DNA of 64,000 bases from Mucilaginibacter ginsenosidivorax (GCF_007971525.1 NZ_CP042437.1:1488001-1552000); one strand, 5' to 3'. Shown: positions 33,342 to 43,688, counted from the first letter of the stretch. Numbers and translations are program-made. Notes: generated by a model not told the origin, from the letters alone.

Positions 33342-34673
33342 ATGTACAACCTACTTGTTTCACCCCAAAACGTTCAGGCTTCGCTGCAGAAGCACGTACT
33401 TGCCGATGGCTTCGATCTCACTTTTGACATGGAAAAAAGCAAGGGTGTATATATTTACGATTCGAAAAACGACCGTACATTGCTTGATTTTTTTACTTGT
33501 TTTGCTTCGGTACCTTTGGGTTATAATCACCCCAAAATGGTGAACGACGAAGAGTTTAAAAAAAACCTGATGTTGGCCGCCTTAACCAACCCATCCAACT
33601 CCGATATATATACTACTCAATACGCACAATTTGTTGAAACCTTTTCAAGAGTTGGCATTCCTGATTATCTACCACACGCCTTTTTTATAGCAGGCGGTTC
33701 GTTGGCCATAGAAAACGCACTAAAAGTTGCTATGGACTGGAAGGTACAAAAGAATTTTGCCAGGGGCTATACCAAAGAGCGCGGTTTTAAAGTGATACAC
33801 TTTGAACATGCGTTTCACGGCCGCTCGGGTTATACACTGAGCCTTACCAATACAGTGCCCAATAAAACAAAATGGTTTGCCAAGTTTGACTGGCCAAGGG
33901 TATCGGTACCCTATATGAATTTCCCGTATAGTGACGCCAATCATGAGGATTTACTGCAACGCGAGCAATTGTCTGTAGCCCAGATCAGACAAGCTTTTGA
34001 AGATAATAAAGATGATGTTTGCGCTATTATTATTGAACCGGTACAATCAGAAGGCGGAGACAACCACGTACGTAAAGAATTTTTAGAAAAACTGCGCGAG
34101 CTTGCCGATGAGTACGAAGCAATGCTCATCTATGATGAAGTGCAAACCGGTGTTGGCCTTACGGGTAAATTTTGGTGCCACGAACATTTTGGCCCTAAAG
34201 CACGGCCAGACATTTTGGCCTTTGGTAAAAAAATGCAGGTTTGCGGTATATTATGCAGCAACCGGGTTGACGAAATTGAGAATAATGTATTTCATGTATC
34301 ATCGCGAATTAACTCCACATGGGGAGGCAGCCTGGTTGATATGGTACGGTCATCAAAAATAATGGAAGTAATAGCCGAAGATAACCTTTGCCAAAATGCT
34401 GCCGAAATGGGCGACTATTTGCAAAACCAGCTCAGCGATATTGCGGATAGGATGCCTGTCATCAGCAATGTGCGCGGCAAGGGGCTGCTTACTGCCTTTG
34501 ATTTTCCTGACAAAAACAAGCGCGATAATTTCATTACCACAGGGTTAGCTAATAATATCATGTATTTGGGCTGTGGTGAAAAAAGCATCCGTTTTAGGCC
34601 GGCACTTATTATTGAAAAAAGCCATATAGATACCGGGCTTGAAATGCTGGAAAAAATAGCTAAAACCCTATAG
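33342..34673 (+). CDS. lat: L-lysine 6-aminotransferase
   Basis: 443 residues, class III PLP aminotransferase. It moves the epsilon amino group of lysine to 2-oxoglutarate, giving the semialdehyde that cyclises to piperideine-6-carboxylate. Family marks: HAFFIAGGSLAIENALKVAM, HFEHAFHGRSGYTLSLTNT, IIEPVQSEGGDNHVRKEFL, LIYDEVQTGVGLTGKFW, FGKKMQVCGILCSN with the PLP Lys, and NSTWGGSLVDMVRS. The last is characteristic of the Lat subgroup. Used in lysine breakdown or osmolyte supply. The start ATG follows a TAGATTTG box by 17 nt. It stands alone. Confidence 0.9.
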   Translation: MYNLLVSPQNVQASLQKHVLADGFDLTFDMEKSKGVYIYDSKNDRTLLDFFTCFASVPLGYNHPKMVNDEEFKKNLMLAALTNPSNSDIYTTQYAQFVETFSRVGIPDYLPHAFFIAGGSLAIENALKVAMDWKVQKNFARGYTKERGFKVIHFEHAFHGRSGYTLSLTNTVPNKTKWFAKFDWPRVSVPYMNFPYSDANHEDLLQREQLSVAQIRQAFEDNKDDVCAIIIEPVQSEGGDNHVRKEFLEKLRELADEYEAMLIYDEVQTGVGLTGKFWCHEHFGPKARPDILAFGKKMQVCGILCSNRVDEIENNVFHVSSRINSTWGGSLVDMVRSSKIMEVIAEDNLCQNAAEMGDYLQNQLSDIADRMPVISNVRGKGLLTAFDFPDKNKRDNFITTGLANNIMYLGCGEKSIRFRPALIIEKSHIDTGLEMLEKIAKTL

Positions 34674-34870
34674 TTAGCAATAACGTATTTAAAAAAACAC
34701 CTCAACTACAAGCATTGCATCCTAATATTTAATATATGTTTTAGGGATTGTTAATTCCAAAAAGGGGTAAAATATTAACATAAGCTATTTTTTTACCAAA
34801 ATACGCTATATTTTTAATTATTATTCCCGTTAGATTTGTCTATTCCTGTTAGAATCAAATCTAGTTCATC

Positions 34871-35308
34871 ATGAGCAAACATATAGAGAAATTAAAAAAA
34901 CAACTTGTTGAGGTTGCAGAAGTTGTTAACTCATTTCAATCAGAAGCCGTGCAGGTACGCATCATCGATAGGCTGCTGGATGTAATGATTGAGTCAGAAA
35001 GAGCAGATGCCGATGGTTCTGAAATTTTTAGCAAAAAAGGCCGTAAATTACGCCCAGACGATGAAAACGCTGCTAATACCGGGCGTAAAAAGCCAGGTGC
35101 GACAAAAATACTGAACCAATTGTTAAGCACAGATTTTTTTGACGAGCAACGTTCCATCTCATCAATAGCTAACTATTGTAAAGAGCAATTTGATTCGGAT
35201 TTCAAAACTTCGGAATTATCAGGCATCCTTTTAAAATTGGCAAATGAAAATAAACTAAGACGAGAAAGAAGTAACGAAAACAATCGTTTCGAATACATTA
35301 AAGCTTAA
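34871..35308 (+). CDS. Hypothetical protein with possible winged-helix end
   Basis: 145 residues, no family recognised. The N-terminal ~45 residues form a heptad-like helix (HIEKLKKQLVEVAEVVNSFQ, DRLLDVMIESERAD). A basic linker (KKGRKLRPDD, GRKKPGATKI) follows, then a C-terminal segment that could be a small winged helix (ISSIANYCKEQFDSDFKTSE, LSGILLKLANENKLRRERSN). DNA binding is a guess from this. A TAGATTTG box sits at 34831-34838. AT-rich, monocistronic, closed by a terminator. The gap 34674-34870 holds nothing else clear. Confidence 0.65.
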   Translation: MSKHIEKLKKQLVEVAEVVNSFQSEAVQVRIIDRLLDVMIESERADADGSEIFSKKGRKLRPDDENAANTGRKKPGATKILNQLLSTDFFDEQRSISSIANYCKEQFDSDFKTSELSGILLKLANENKLRRERSNENNRFEYIKA

Positions 35309-35327
35309 ATAGATAAACCAATATTAT

Positions 35328-35366
35328 AAAATAAGCTGCTATTTTAAACAAATAGCGGCTTATTTT
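35328..35366. terminator. Long 17-bp hairpin, bidirectional terminator
   Basis: AAAATAAGCTGCTATTT (35328-35344), loop TAAAC, AAATAGCGGCTTATTTT (35350-35366), one G-U pair. The A-run on one side and T-run on the other suit termination of both convergent genes. Confidence 0.85.
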
Positions 35367-35386
35367 ATTTTCAGTTAAATAATATA

Positions 35387-36106
35387 TTATTTTAAAGCAA
35401 ATAAATTATCCACGCCTAAAATTTTCCTGCTGGTATAGCCTTCGGCATATTTAGCACCAATGCTTTTACCAAATTCACTGGCCCGCGCTGCAACTACGTT
35501 AATAAACTCCGGCGTAGATATGTAAGTTTGGGGTTCGTTTTCCCATTCGGGATTGTAAAACTGTGAACCATAAGCGTAAATACTCTCCACCTTTTTATCC
35601 CAGTATTCGGTAATATCAATTAAAATATCCGGTTTAATATAGTTATCCTGAATAAAGTGCAACACCATTTCTGGCCGCCATGCTTGTTGCGCTTCTCCAT
35701 TCTCAAATGTCTCTATCTTACGCAAGCCCGCTAAAAATGCAGATGCTTCCACCAGTTCATTAGCGCGTCCATGATCTGGGTGCCGGTCATGGTAAGCATT
35801 GGTTATTACAATTTTAGGCTGATATTTACGAATAGCGGCAATTATCTTTAATTGATACTCGCGTGTATTCTCGAAAAAACCATCAGGGATAGCCAGGTTA
35901 TCTCTCACAGCCAGCCCCAGTATTTTGGCTGCGGCAGCGGCTTCCTGTTCTCGAATCTCGGCCGATCCACGGGTACCTAATTCACCGCGGGTAAGGTCAA
36001 CAATACCTACCTTATAACCCAGGGCAATGTGTTTTAAAATAGTGCCTGAACATCCAAGTTCGGCATCATCAGGATGTACCGATAAAACTAAAATATCTAA
36101 CTTCAT
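35387..36106 (-). CDS. bshB1: Bacillithiol biosynthesis deacetylase BshB1
   Basis: 239 residues, LmbE-like zinc deacetylase that removes acetyl from GlcNAc-malate in bacillithiol synthesis. Zinc motif HPDDAELGCSGTI, then LTRGELGTRGSAEIREQEAA, IPDGFFENTREYQLKIIAAI and NAYHDRHPDHGRANELVEAS (third ligand region). The C-terminal SIGAKYAEGYTSRKILGVDN is family typical. It is 13 bp downstream of the glutathione-peroxidase-like gene on the minus strand, placing low-molecular-weight thiol synthesis and peroxide handling in one transcript. Confidence 0.93.
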   Translation of the reverse strand: MKLDILVLSVHPDDAELGCSGTILKHIALGYKVGIVDLTRGELGTRGSAEIREQEAAAAAKILGLAVRDNLAIPDGFFENTREYQLKIIAAIRKYQPKIVITNAYHDRHPDHGRANELVEASAFLAGLRKIETFENGEAQQAWRPEMVLHFIQDNYIKPDILIDITEYWDKKVESIYAYGSQFYNPEWENEPQTYISTPEFINVVAARASEFGKSIGAKYAEGYTSRKILGVDNLFALK

Positions 36107-36119
36107 TGTTGTGTTTGTG

Positions 36120-36620
36120 TTAATGAGTTGCCGCTAAAAGGCGCTCAATTTTTTTTCGGATTTTTGACGAGGTGGGCTTGGTAAACGGAAAATAAAAATC
36201 GGTAAGGTGTCCGCTCCTATCAATCAAAAACTTATGAAAATTCCATCTGGGCACCGATTTAAGTTTGCCGTTTGCTTTCTTATCGGCAAAAAACTGGTAT
36301 AATGGATGTGCAAAAGGCCCGCGCACCCTTATTTTATCAAATACCGGGTAGTTGGCACCAACGTTTTCGCAAAAAGCAGCTATAGCAGCACCCTCCAAAG
36401 GCTCCTGTCCGCCAAAATCATTTGAGGGGAAAGCCAATATCTCGAAATCAGTATCCTTGAACTGGTTTTTTAATTCAGCCAGATCTTTAAGCTGTGGTGT
36501 AAAGCCGCATTGAGAGGCGGTATTAACAATCAAGAGTACCTTATTTTTATAAGCCGACAGGCTAATATCATCACCGTTTAACTTTTGAACGTTAAACTTG
36601 TAGACGCTTGTGTTGTCCAT
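36120..36620 (-). CDS. Glutathione-peroxidase-family thiol peroxidase
   Basis: 166 residues, usual length. The peroxidatic Cys is in NTASQCGFTPQLKDLAELKN (Cys, not selenocysteine). Gln and Trp of the catalytic tetrad are in FPSNDFGGQEPLEG and VPRWNFHKFLIDRSG. Bacterial members often use thioredoxin; in a bacillithiol maker a bacillithiol link is possible. Two bases separate it from the upstream DUF4294 stop, and bshB1 follows 13 bp later, so an operon is likely. Confidence 0.93.
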   Translation of the reverse strand: MDNTSVYKFNVQKLNGDDISLSAYKNKVLLIVNTASQCGFTPQLKDLAELKNQFKDTDFEILAFPSNDFGGQEPLEGAAIAAFCENVGANYPVFDKIRVRGPFAHPLYQFFADKKANGKLKSVPRWNFHKFLIDRSGHLTDFYFPFTKPTSSKIRKKIERLLAATH

Positions 36621-36622
36621 TA

Positions 36623-37237
36623 TCAGTAGCTAGTGGAATTATATCCGGCCTGGGTAAGTATAGCCTCGATATCTCTCTGCTCGTCGGGGTCGTAAGTTTC
36701 TTTAAGGTTATGACCAAATATGCTGGCTACAGACTGAAACATAAACGCCTTAAAACCACCCTTAAGTTCCTTAACCATAGTATAGCTGGTTTGCCCGGTT
36801 TCGCGGTCAATCAGCTTAATCAAAACTTCACCCTGACTAATTGTCAGATTTTTAATTTCCTTATCAAACAATGTTTTTATTTCACCTTCGCAGGTGCTTA
36901 TCAATTCTTTTTGTTTTTTCTTATCACCGGTAAGGGCAAGGTCGCGCTGTAATTTTGCATATCGCTGGCCTGCAAAACGGGCATAAGGCAACACCTTCAT
37001 CACGTTATAACGCAACCGGCGGTAATTATCCCTATCGGCATCGTTGGCAAATATGCGGGTATCTACAATTCTTATCGGCGGGCAAACCACCCAGGGTATC
37101 AACTGTCCGTCAACATCGGTCACGGCCACTCTTATGGTATCATTTTTGCCCAGTACCATAGGTGCAGGTTTATCTGTCTGGGCACTTACCTCGCCCACTA
37201 AGCAACAAAACATCAACAGAAAACCAATAAATTTCAT
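36623..37237 (-). CDS. Exported DUF4294-type protein
   Basis: 204 residues with a signal peptide (MKFIGFLLMFCCLVGEVSAQ). The mature part matches the Bacteroidota DUF4294 pattern: DGQLIPWVVCPPIRIVDTRI, RDNYRRLRYNVMKVLPYARF, LISTCEGEIKTLFDKEIKNL and LIKLIDRETGQTSYTMVKEL. The function is unknown. It is the first gene of the DUF4294-gpx-bshB1 operon. Confidence 0.82.
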   Translation of the reverse strand: MKFIGFLLMFCCLVGEVSAQTDKPAPMVLGKNDTIRVAVTDVDGQLIPWVVCPPIRIVDTRIFANDADRDNYRRLRYNVMKVLPYARFAGQRYAKLQRDLALTGDKKKQKELISTCEGEIKTLFDKEIKNLTISQGEVLIKLIDRETGQTSYTMVKELKGGFKAFMFQSVASIFGHNLKETYDPDEQRDIEAILTQAGYNSTSY

Positions 37238-37345
37238 ATTTTTACTTAAAACAAAATTAAAGGAAATTTTTGTGGTATTTTAATATAATCTGTAATAATA
37301 ATTTTCAGTTACAAGTTTATCTTATTTATACCGTCTATATCATAT

Positions 37346-39568
37346 ATGAAAGAGATAGAGATTGATCTGGAAGCCGAGAAGAATGAGATACTAAAAAGAT
37401 ATCGCGCATTGTTGCGCGCCTGTAAATCGACCCTGCAAAAGGGCGATAAACGCATGATACGTAAGGCGTTTGATATGGCGCTTGAAAGCCATAAAGATAT
37501 GCGCCGTAAAAGCGGCGAGCCCTACATATATCACCCTATTGCTGTTGCCCAGATAGCCGCCGAGGAGATTGGCCTGGGTACAACATCGATTGTATGCGCC
37601 CTGCTACATGATGTGGTAGAAGATACCAACATGACGCTTGACGAAATTGAGATGGAGTTTGGCAAAAAGGTGGCCAAAATTATTGACGGCTTAACCAAAA
37701 TATCGGGCGTGTTTGATACCAACAGCTCGTTACAGGCCGAGAATTTCCGTAAAATGCTGCTTACCCTGGCCGACGATGTACGGGTAATACTCATTAAGCT
37801 GGCCGATAGGCTGCACAATATGCGCACCATGGAGTTTATGCCGCGCGATAAGCAGCTTAAACTGTCGTCAGAAACCGTGTACCTGTATGCCCCACTGGCC
37901 CACAGGCTGGGTTTATATGCCATAAAATCTGAACTGGAAGACCTATCCATGAAATACATGGAGCGCGAAACTTACCAGTTCATCAAAAAGAAGCTGAACG
38001 AGAAGAAAGCTGAACGCGAACGCTTTATCCGCGATTTTATTGAACCTGTTAACAAGGCGCTGCAGGCCCAGGAAATTCACGCCGATGTGTTTGGCAGGCC
38101 AAAATCTATCCACTCCATTTGGAATAAGATGAAGAAAAAATCGATCCCTTTTGAAGAGGTATATGATCTTTTTGCCATCAGGATAATTTTAGATAGCGCC
38201 CCCGACCAGGAAAAAGCCGATTGCTGGAAAGCCTACAGTATTGTTACCGACCAGTACCGCCCCAACCCCGACAGGCTGCGCGACTGGATATCGTCGCCCA
38301 AAGCAAACGGGTACGAATCCTTACACACCACCGTTATGGGCCCGCGCGGGCAATGGGTTGAAGTACAAATACGTACCAAACGCATGAACGAGATTGCCGA
38401 GAAAGGTTTTGCGGCGCATTGGAAATATAAGGAATCATCAACCGATAGCGGGCTTGACCAATGGGTGCAAAAGGTAAGGGATATGCTTAAAAACCCCGAC
38501 ACCAACGCACTTGATTTCATTGACGATTTTAAGATGAATTTATTCAGTGATGAAATTTTCATTTTTACCCCGAAGGGCGCGCTTATTCAACTGCCGCTTA
38601 ATGCTACAGCTTTAGATTTTGCATTTGAAATACATACCGATGTGGGCGCCAGTTGTATTGGCGCCAAAGTGAACCATAAACTGGTGCCGCTTAGCTACAA
38701 GCTGCAAAATGGCGACCAGGTAGAAATTATTACATCTGGCAAGCAAACCCCTAAAGAGGATTGGCTGAACTTTGTGGTTACCGCGAAGGCTAAAGCGAAA
38801 ATAAAATCGGCTTTAAAAGAAGAAAAACGAAAAATTGCAGAAGACGGAAAAGAGATCCTGGAGCGAAAAATGAAATCGCTTAAAATTACTTACAACTCCG
38901 AAAATCTGCACAAGCTGAGTTATTTTTTCAAACTGCAATCAACCCAGGACCTGTTTTATAACATTGCCAAGGGCGTGATAGACATGAAAGACCTGAAGGA
39001 ATATCAGGCGTTTGAAAAGAATGTTGAGAACAAGCCCCAGGATAAAATTGAACAGGAACAGGTTCAAAACCTTATCCGCAACCTAAAATCGAAAGACAGC
39101 GATATGCTGCTGATTGGTGAGGACATGCAGAAAATTGACTATAAACTGGCCAATTGCTGTAACCCTATCCCTGGTGACGATGTATTTGGCTTTGTTACCG
39201 TGAGCGATGGCATTAAAATACACCGCACCAACTGCCCAAATGCTGCTAAACTGATGGCTAACTATGGCTACCGGATTGTAAAAGCCCGCTGGACAAACCA
39301 GCAGGAGCTTGCATTTTTAACCGGCTTAAGAATAACCGGTATAGACGAGGTTGGATTAATTAATAAACTTACCACTGTAATATCAACCGATTTCAAAGTA
39401 AATATCCGCTCCATTACCGTTGATAGCGATAACGGTATTTTTGAAGGATCGATAATGGTTTACGTAAATGATACCAACCACCTGGAAAACCTGATCAAAA
39501 AAATAAAACTTATTAAAGGCGTTACCGGCGTTAACAGATTTGATTCGGTGATTGAAAAAGCTTCTTGA
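37346..39568 (+). CDS. Bifunctional (p)ppGpp synthetase/hydrolase (Rel/Spo)
   Basis: 740 residues, full-length long RSH. The HD hydrolase domain (residues ~45-200) retains HDVVEDT and the GLTKISGVF segment, so hydrolysis should be active. The synthetase domain (~230-340) has GRPKSIHSIWNKM, EEVYDLFAIRII and SPKANGYESLHTTV. TGS (EIFIFTPKGALIQLPLNATA), a helical region, the conserved-Cys zinc-finger segment (KLANCCNPIPGDDVFGFVTV, HRTNCPNA) and a C-terminal ACT domain (GLRITGIDEVGLINKLTTVI) follow. It sets the stringent-response alarmone level in response to starved ribosomes. Followed by word array D and fur. Confidence 0.96.
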   Translation: MKEIEIDLEAEKNEILKRYRALLRACKSTLQKGDKRMIRKAFDMALESHKDMRRKSGEPYIYHPIAVAQIAAEEIGLGTTSIVCALLHDVVEDTNMTLDEIEMEFGKKVAKIIDGLTKISGVFDTNSSLQAENFRKMLLTLADDVRVILIKLADRLHNMRTMEFMPRDKQLKLSSETVYLYAPLAHRLGLYAIKSELEDLSMKYMERETYQFIKKKLNEKKAERERFIRDFIEPVNKALQAQEIHADVFGRPKSIHSIWNKMKKKSIPFEEVYDLFAIRIILDSAPDQEKADCWKAYSIVTDQYRPNPDRLRDWISSPKANGYESLHTTVMGPRGQWVEVQIRTKRMNEIAEKGFAAHWKYKESSTDSGLDQWVQKVRDMLKNPDTNALDFIDDFKMNLFSDEIFIFTPKGALIQLPLNATALDFAFEIHTDVGASCIGAKVNHKLVPLSYKLQNGDQVEIITSGKQTPKEDWLNFVVTAKAKAKIKSALKEEKRKIAEDGKEILERKMKSLKITYNSENLHKLSYFFKLQSTQDLFYNIAKGVIDMKDLKEYQAFEKNVENKPQDKIEQEQVQNLIRNLKSKDSDMLLIGEDMQKIDYKLANCCNPIPGDDVFGFVTVSDGIKIHRTNCPNAAKLMANYGYRIVKARWTNQQELAFLTGLRITGIDEVGLINKLTTVISTDFKVNIRSITVDSDNGIFEGSIMVYVNDTNHLENLIKKIKLIKGVTGVNRFDSVIEKAS

Positions 39569-39571
39569 AGA

Positions 39572-39718
39572 AGAATCAAGAATTAAGAGTCAAGAATCAA
39601 GACAGAAAAAGTATTGATTTTTTGATCTTTGTTTAAAACCAATTACAGATGAAAGAAGGAATCATCAAGCGAAACACAAATTTGTCTTAATTCTTGATTC
39701 TTGACTCTTGACTCTATC
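39572..39718. repeat. Period-7 word palindrome D
   Basis: The left arm is five exact 7-bp words AGAATCA, AGAATTA, AGAGTCA, AGAATCA, AGACAGA (39572-39606). The right arm is GTCTTAA, TTCTTGA, TTCTTGA, CTCTTGA, CTCTATC (39684-39718), the reverse complement in kind. About 77 bp lie between. It begins 4 nt after the Rel stop, and the fur -7 box follows 17 nt beyond its end. Confidence 0.85.
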
Positions 39719-39734
39719 TTAACCAAATTATTAA

Positions 39735-39742
39735 TAACTTTG
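39735..39742 (+). promoter_or_regulatory. TAnnTTTG -7 box for fur
   Basis: TAACTTTG ends 18 nt before the fur ATG at 39761. Confidence 0.55.
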
Positions 39743-39760
39743 CCTGCTTAACAGACCATT

Positions 39761-40228
39761 ATGCCCCAACCGGATACTATAGCATTGGTTAAAAAAATTT
39801 TTGAGGCTTACCTTGAAAATAAAAACCTGCGCAAAACGCCGGAGCGTTTTGCAATACTTGAAGAGATTTACTCGCGCTCAGATCACTTTGATGTGGAATC
39901 TCTTTATATCCACATGAAAAATAAAAAATACCGCGTTAGCCGCGCTACGGTATATAACACACTTGAACTGCTGGTGTCATGCGACCTGGTAACCAAACAC
40001 CAGTTTGGCAAAAACATGGCCCAGTTTGAGAAATCATATGGCTACAAACAGCATGACCATATCATTTGCATCGACTGCGGTAAAGTAGTTGAGTTTTGCG
40101 ACCCGAGGATTCAGCAGATACAAAGTATGATGGGCGATATTTTAAAATTCGACATTAAACACCACTCGTTAAATCTTTACGGCAACTGTGCCAAATTACG
40201 TGAAGGCAATTGCGACAGAAGGGTATAA
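39761..40228 (+). CDS. fur: Fur-family metalloregulator
   Basis: 155 residues. An N-terminal winged helix ([43 protein letters not shown]-type) is followed by the metal-binding dimer domain [20 protein letters not shown] (H-x-H/D set and CxxC) and a closing [10 protein letters not shown] pair that would complete a structural Cys4 zinc site. It may sense iron or another metal or peroxide; the residues do not separate Fur from PerR or Zur. No Fur box was assigned. A small DUF6922-like gene begins 3 nt after its stop. Confidence 0.88.
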   Translation: MPQPDTIALVKKIFEAYLENKNLRKTPERFAILEEIYSRSDHFDVESLYIHMKNKKYRVSRATVYNTLELLVSCDLVTKHQFGKNMAQFEKSYGYKQHDHIICIDCGKVVEFCDPRIQQIQSMMGDILKFDIKHHSLNLYGNCAKLREGNCDRRV

Positions 40229-40230
40229 TC

Positions 40231-40533
40231 ATGGACAAACCCATTTTAAGCAAACAGGCATTTTGGGATGTTGATATGGATAGTATCGATTATGAAAAGA
40301 ATGCTTTGTTTGTAATGGAATCTGTTATTAATAGTGGTTCGTTAGAAGATTTCCGTTCTATCAAGAGATTTTATGGCGATAAAAAAATAGCTAAAACAAT
40401 TATCAATACTAAAGAGCTTGGGCCTAAAGAAGTTAATTTTTGTTGCCATGTATTCAAACTCAAACTACAAGATTTCATTTATCCCATAAAAAAGCATTCG
40501 CCTGCCCTATCGGCAGATTATTACGGTGCTTAA
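40231..40533 (+). CDS. DUF6922-like small protein, orphan antitoxin candidate
   Basis: 100 residues from ATG 40231. The start LSKQAFWDVDMDSIDYEKNA, with LEDFRSIKRFYGDKKIAK, TKELGPKEVNFCCHVFKLKL later, matches the short 'FWD-x-D-x-x-x-I-D-W/Y' proteins (DUF6922) that in Bacteroidota often precede AbiEii/AbiGii nucleotidyltransferase toxins. No such toxin is downstream; purA follows. AT-rich compared with fur and purA. Its exact role is unknown; it could be read-through expressed from the fur promoter. Confidence 0.6.
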   Translation: MDKPILSKQAFWDVDMDSIDYEKNALFVMESVINSGSLEDFRSIKRFYGDKKIAKTIINTKELGPKEVNFCCHVFKLKLQDFIYPIKKHSPALSADYYGA

Positions 40534-40569
40534 TCACTCAAAAACATTCAATACATATATACAAAATAA

Positions 40570-41853
<1,284 letters not shown>

Positions 41854-41886
41854 AAGTAAACAAACCTGTTTTAAAACAAATATTAT

Positions 41887-41918
41887 AAGGGCCGAGTCAA
41901 ATTGGCCCTTTTTATTTA
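41887..41918 (+). terminator. Terminator after purA
   Basis: AAGGGCC, 10-nt loop, GGCCCTT then TTTATTTAT. Confidence 0.85.
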
Positions 41919-41965
41919 TATTAGCTTGATATTTTATTTTATTTATATCCTAACCTTATCATATA

Positions 41966-42331
41966 ATGTTTAAACCCTCTACCCTAAAAACTGTATCGTA
42001 CATTGCATTGGTGTGCTGCTCATTAAGTTTGTTATTGGCTATTTACGGCGCCGTTGTTGTTGGCCAGTGGCAAATGTATTTAAGCATAGTATCATGGGCA
42101 CTGCTTATTTATTCAAGCTACTTAGGCACCAAGCTGGCAACATATGAATTATATGATGAAGACATCAAAAAACCTGGTTACTATATTTATGGCATCCTGG
42201 TAATTTTTGTTCTTTTCCTGTGTTTTAATATTTCTTTAGGGGTGTTATTGGCAATATTTCTGGCAATCACCCTTCATAATCAAAAAACAGGTTTTGACAG
42301 TTGGATGCGTGAGAAAAACAATGAAATATAA
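41966..42331 (+). CDS. Small integral membrane protein, unknown function
   Basis: 121 residues with four likely membrane segments: VSYIALVCCSLSLLLAIYGA, YLSIVSWALLIYSSYLG, YYIYGILVIFVLFLCFNISL and GVLLAIFLAITLHNQ. The polar loop ATYELYDEDIKKPG lies between. No family recognised. Flanked on both sides by terminators, so monocistronic. Confidence 0.65.
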   Translation: MFKPSTLKTVSYIALVCCSLSLLLAIYGAVVVGQWQMYLSIVSWALLIYSSYLGTKLATYELYDEDIKKPGYYIYGILVIFVLFLCFNISLGVLLAIFLAITLHNQKTGFDSWMREKNNEI

Positions 42332-42363
42332 GTTATTGATCTTGTATTGATCATATAGTATTT

Positions 42364-42390
42364 AAAGGCCGGCTACCCGGTCTTTTTTAA
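42364..42390 (+). terminator. Terminator between the membrane protein and pabB
   Basis: AAAGGCCGG, CTAC loop, CCGGTCTTT then TTT; one G-U pair. It ends 11 nt before the pabB -7 box. Confidence 0.8.
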
Positions 42391-42400
42391 TTAACTTGGT

Positions 42401-42408
42401 TATTTTTG
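42401..42408 (+). promoter_or_regulatory. TAnnTTTG -7 box for pabB
   Basis: TATTTTTG ends 4 nt before the GTG start at 42413, so the transcript should begin at or just next to the start codon. Confidence 0.6.
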
Positions 42409-42412
42409 CAGG

Positions 42413-43675
42413 GTGATAGTACAGGTAAATGATCTGCAAAATTTCAAGCTGAAAGCCCTGCAATGGGCATCGTCATACAATTCGGCATGTTACCTCGACT
42501 CGAATGGTTTTGATGACCCCTACACCAAATTTGATACACTGATAGCCATTGGCAGCAAGGCACAAATAAAAGCGAGCGCTGGTTCTGCATTTAGTGACCT
42601 ACAAAACTTTCGTACCGATAATCCCGGTTGGCTTTGTGGCTTTTTTGGCTATGATCTAAAAAACGAGGTAGAAAAATTATCCTCGCAAAACTTTGACGGC
42701 CTCGATTTTCCCGATCTGTACTTTTTTGCACCGGTTCACCTGATCATTATTAAAGGCAATCAAGCCGAGATTATGAGCGACGATCCTCAACATGTTTTGA
42801 GCCGGATTGATGAGCAGGAATTAATTACGTATGACAATCAGCCATCGACACATTTAAAAAGCAGATTTACAAAACAGGAATATGTTGATGCAGTTACTGC
42901 TATACAGGAACATATTACCCGTGGCGACATTTATGTAACCAATTTTTGCCAGGAGTTTTATGCTGATGATGTACATATTGATCCTTTTAGCGTATTTACG
43001 CAGCTTAACACTGTGTCGCCCAATCCATTTTCAACTTTTTTTAAATGGAATAACAATTACATACTGGGCGCCTCGCCCGAACGTTTTTTAGCAAAGCGGC
43101 GCCGTAAACTCATATCACAGCCCATCAAGGGCACGGCCAAAAGGCATGACGATTTAGAGGCTGATGAATTGGTTAAGCAAGAATTACGCAACCATCCCAA
43201 AGAACTACAGGAAAATGTAATGATTGTTGACCTGGTACGCAACGACCTTACCAAATCGGCCAAACAGGGAACAGTTGCAACCGAAGAACTTTTCGGCATT
43301 CATAGCTTTCGCCAGGTACACCAAATGATATCGACCGTTGTATGCGAGTTACAGGAGCATTTACCCCCCGTACAGGCCATTAAAAACAGCTTCCCAATGG
43401 GCAGCATGACCGGCGCACCTAAAATAAGCGCTATGCAATTGATGGAACAATATGAACGAAGTAAGCGCGGTATTTATTCCGGGGCGGTGGGGTACTTTAG
43501 CCCGGATGATGATTTTGATTTCAACGTAGTAATCAGATCGCTGCTTTACAACGCTGATAAAGGATACATATCATTTCATGCCGGGAGCGCTATTACTTAT
43601 CATGCCAATGCAGAGAAGGAGTATGAGGAATGTTTATTGAAAGCGAAGGCGGTGCTGGAAGTTTTGGGTGGATAG
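42413..43675 (+). CDS. pabB: Aminodeoxychorismate synthase component I
   Basis: 420 residues from GTG 42413. Chorismate-binding enzyme. The key QPIKGTAKRHDDLEADELVK stretch carries P-I-K-G-T, the Lys that marks PabB against the P-I-A-G-T of anthranilate synthase. Other marks are ILGASPERFL, ENVMIVDLVRNDLTKSA, SFRQVHQMISTVVC, SFPMGSMTGAPKISAMQLME, GIYSGAVGYFSPDDDFDFNV and HAGSAITYHANAEKEYEECL. It makes 4-amino-4-deoxychorismate for folate with PabA supplied elsewhere. A possible PabC is at 23.7 kb. Confidence 0.88.
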   Translation: MIVQVNDLQNFKLKALQWASSYNSACYLDSNGFDDPYTKFDTLIAIGSKAQIKASAGSAFSDLQNFRTDNPGWLCGFFGYDLKNEVEKLSSQNFDGLDFPDLYFFAPVHLIIIKGNQAEIMSDDPQHVLSRIDEQELITYDNQPSTHLKSRFTKQEYVDAVTAIQEHITRGDIYVTNFCQEFYADDVHIDPFSVFTQLNTVSPNPFSTFFKWNNNYILGASPERFLAKRRRKLISQPIKGTAKRHDDLEADELVKQELRNHPKELQENVMIVDLVRNDLTKSAKQGTVATEELFGIHSFRQVHQMISTVVCELQEHLPPVQAIKNSFPMGSMTGAPKISAMQLMEQYERSKRGIYSGAVGYFSPDDDFDFNVVIRSLLYNADKGYISFHAGSAITYHANAEKEYEECLLKAKAVLEVLGG

Positions 43676-43688
43676 CATCTAAGCTTTA

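Noticed and set aside
36120..36620. Selenocysteine glutathione peroxidase
   Set aside because: The catalytic position is an ordinary Cys codon in SQCGFT; no in-frame TGA.
42413..43675. Anthranilate synthase TrpE
   Set aside because: The P-I-K-G-T motif marks aminodeoxychorismate synthase, and no trp genes are nearby.
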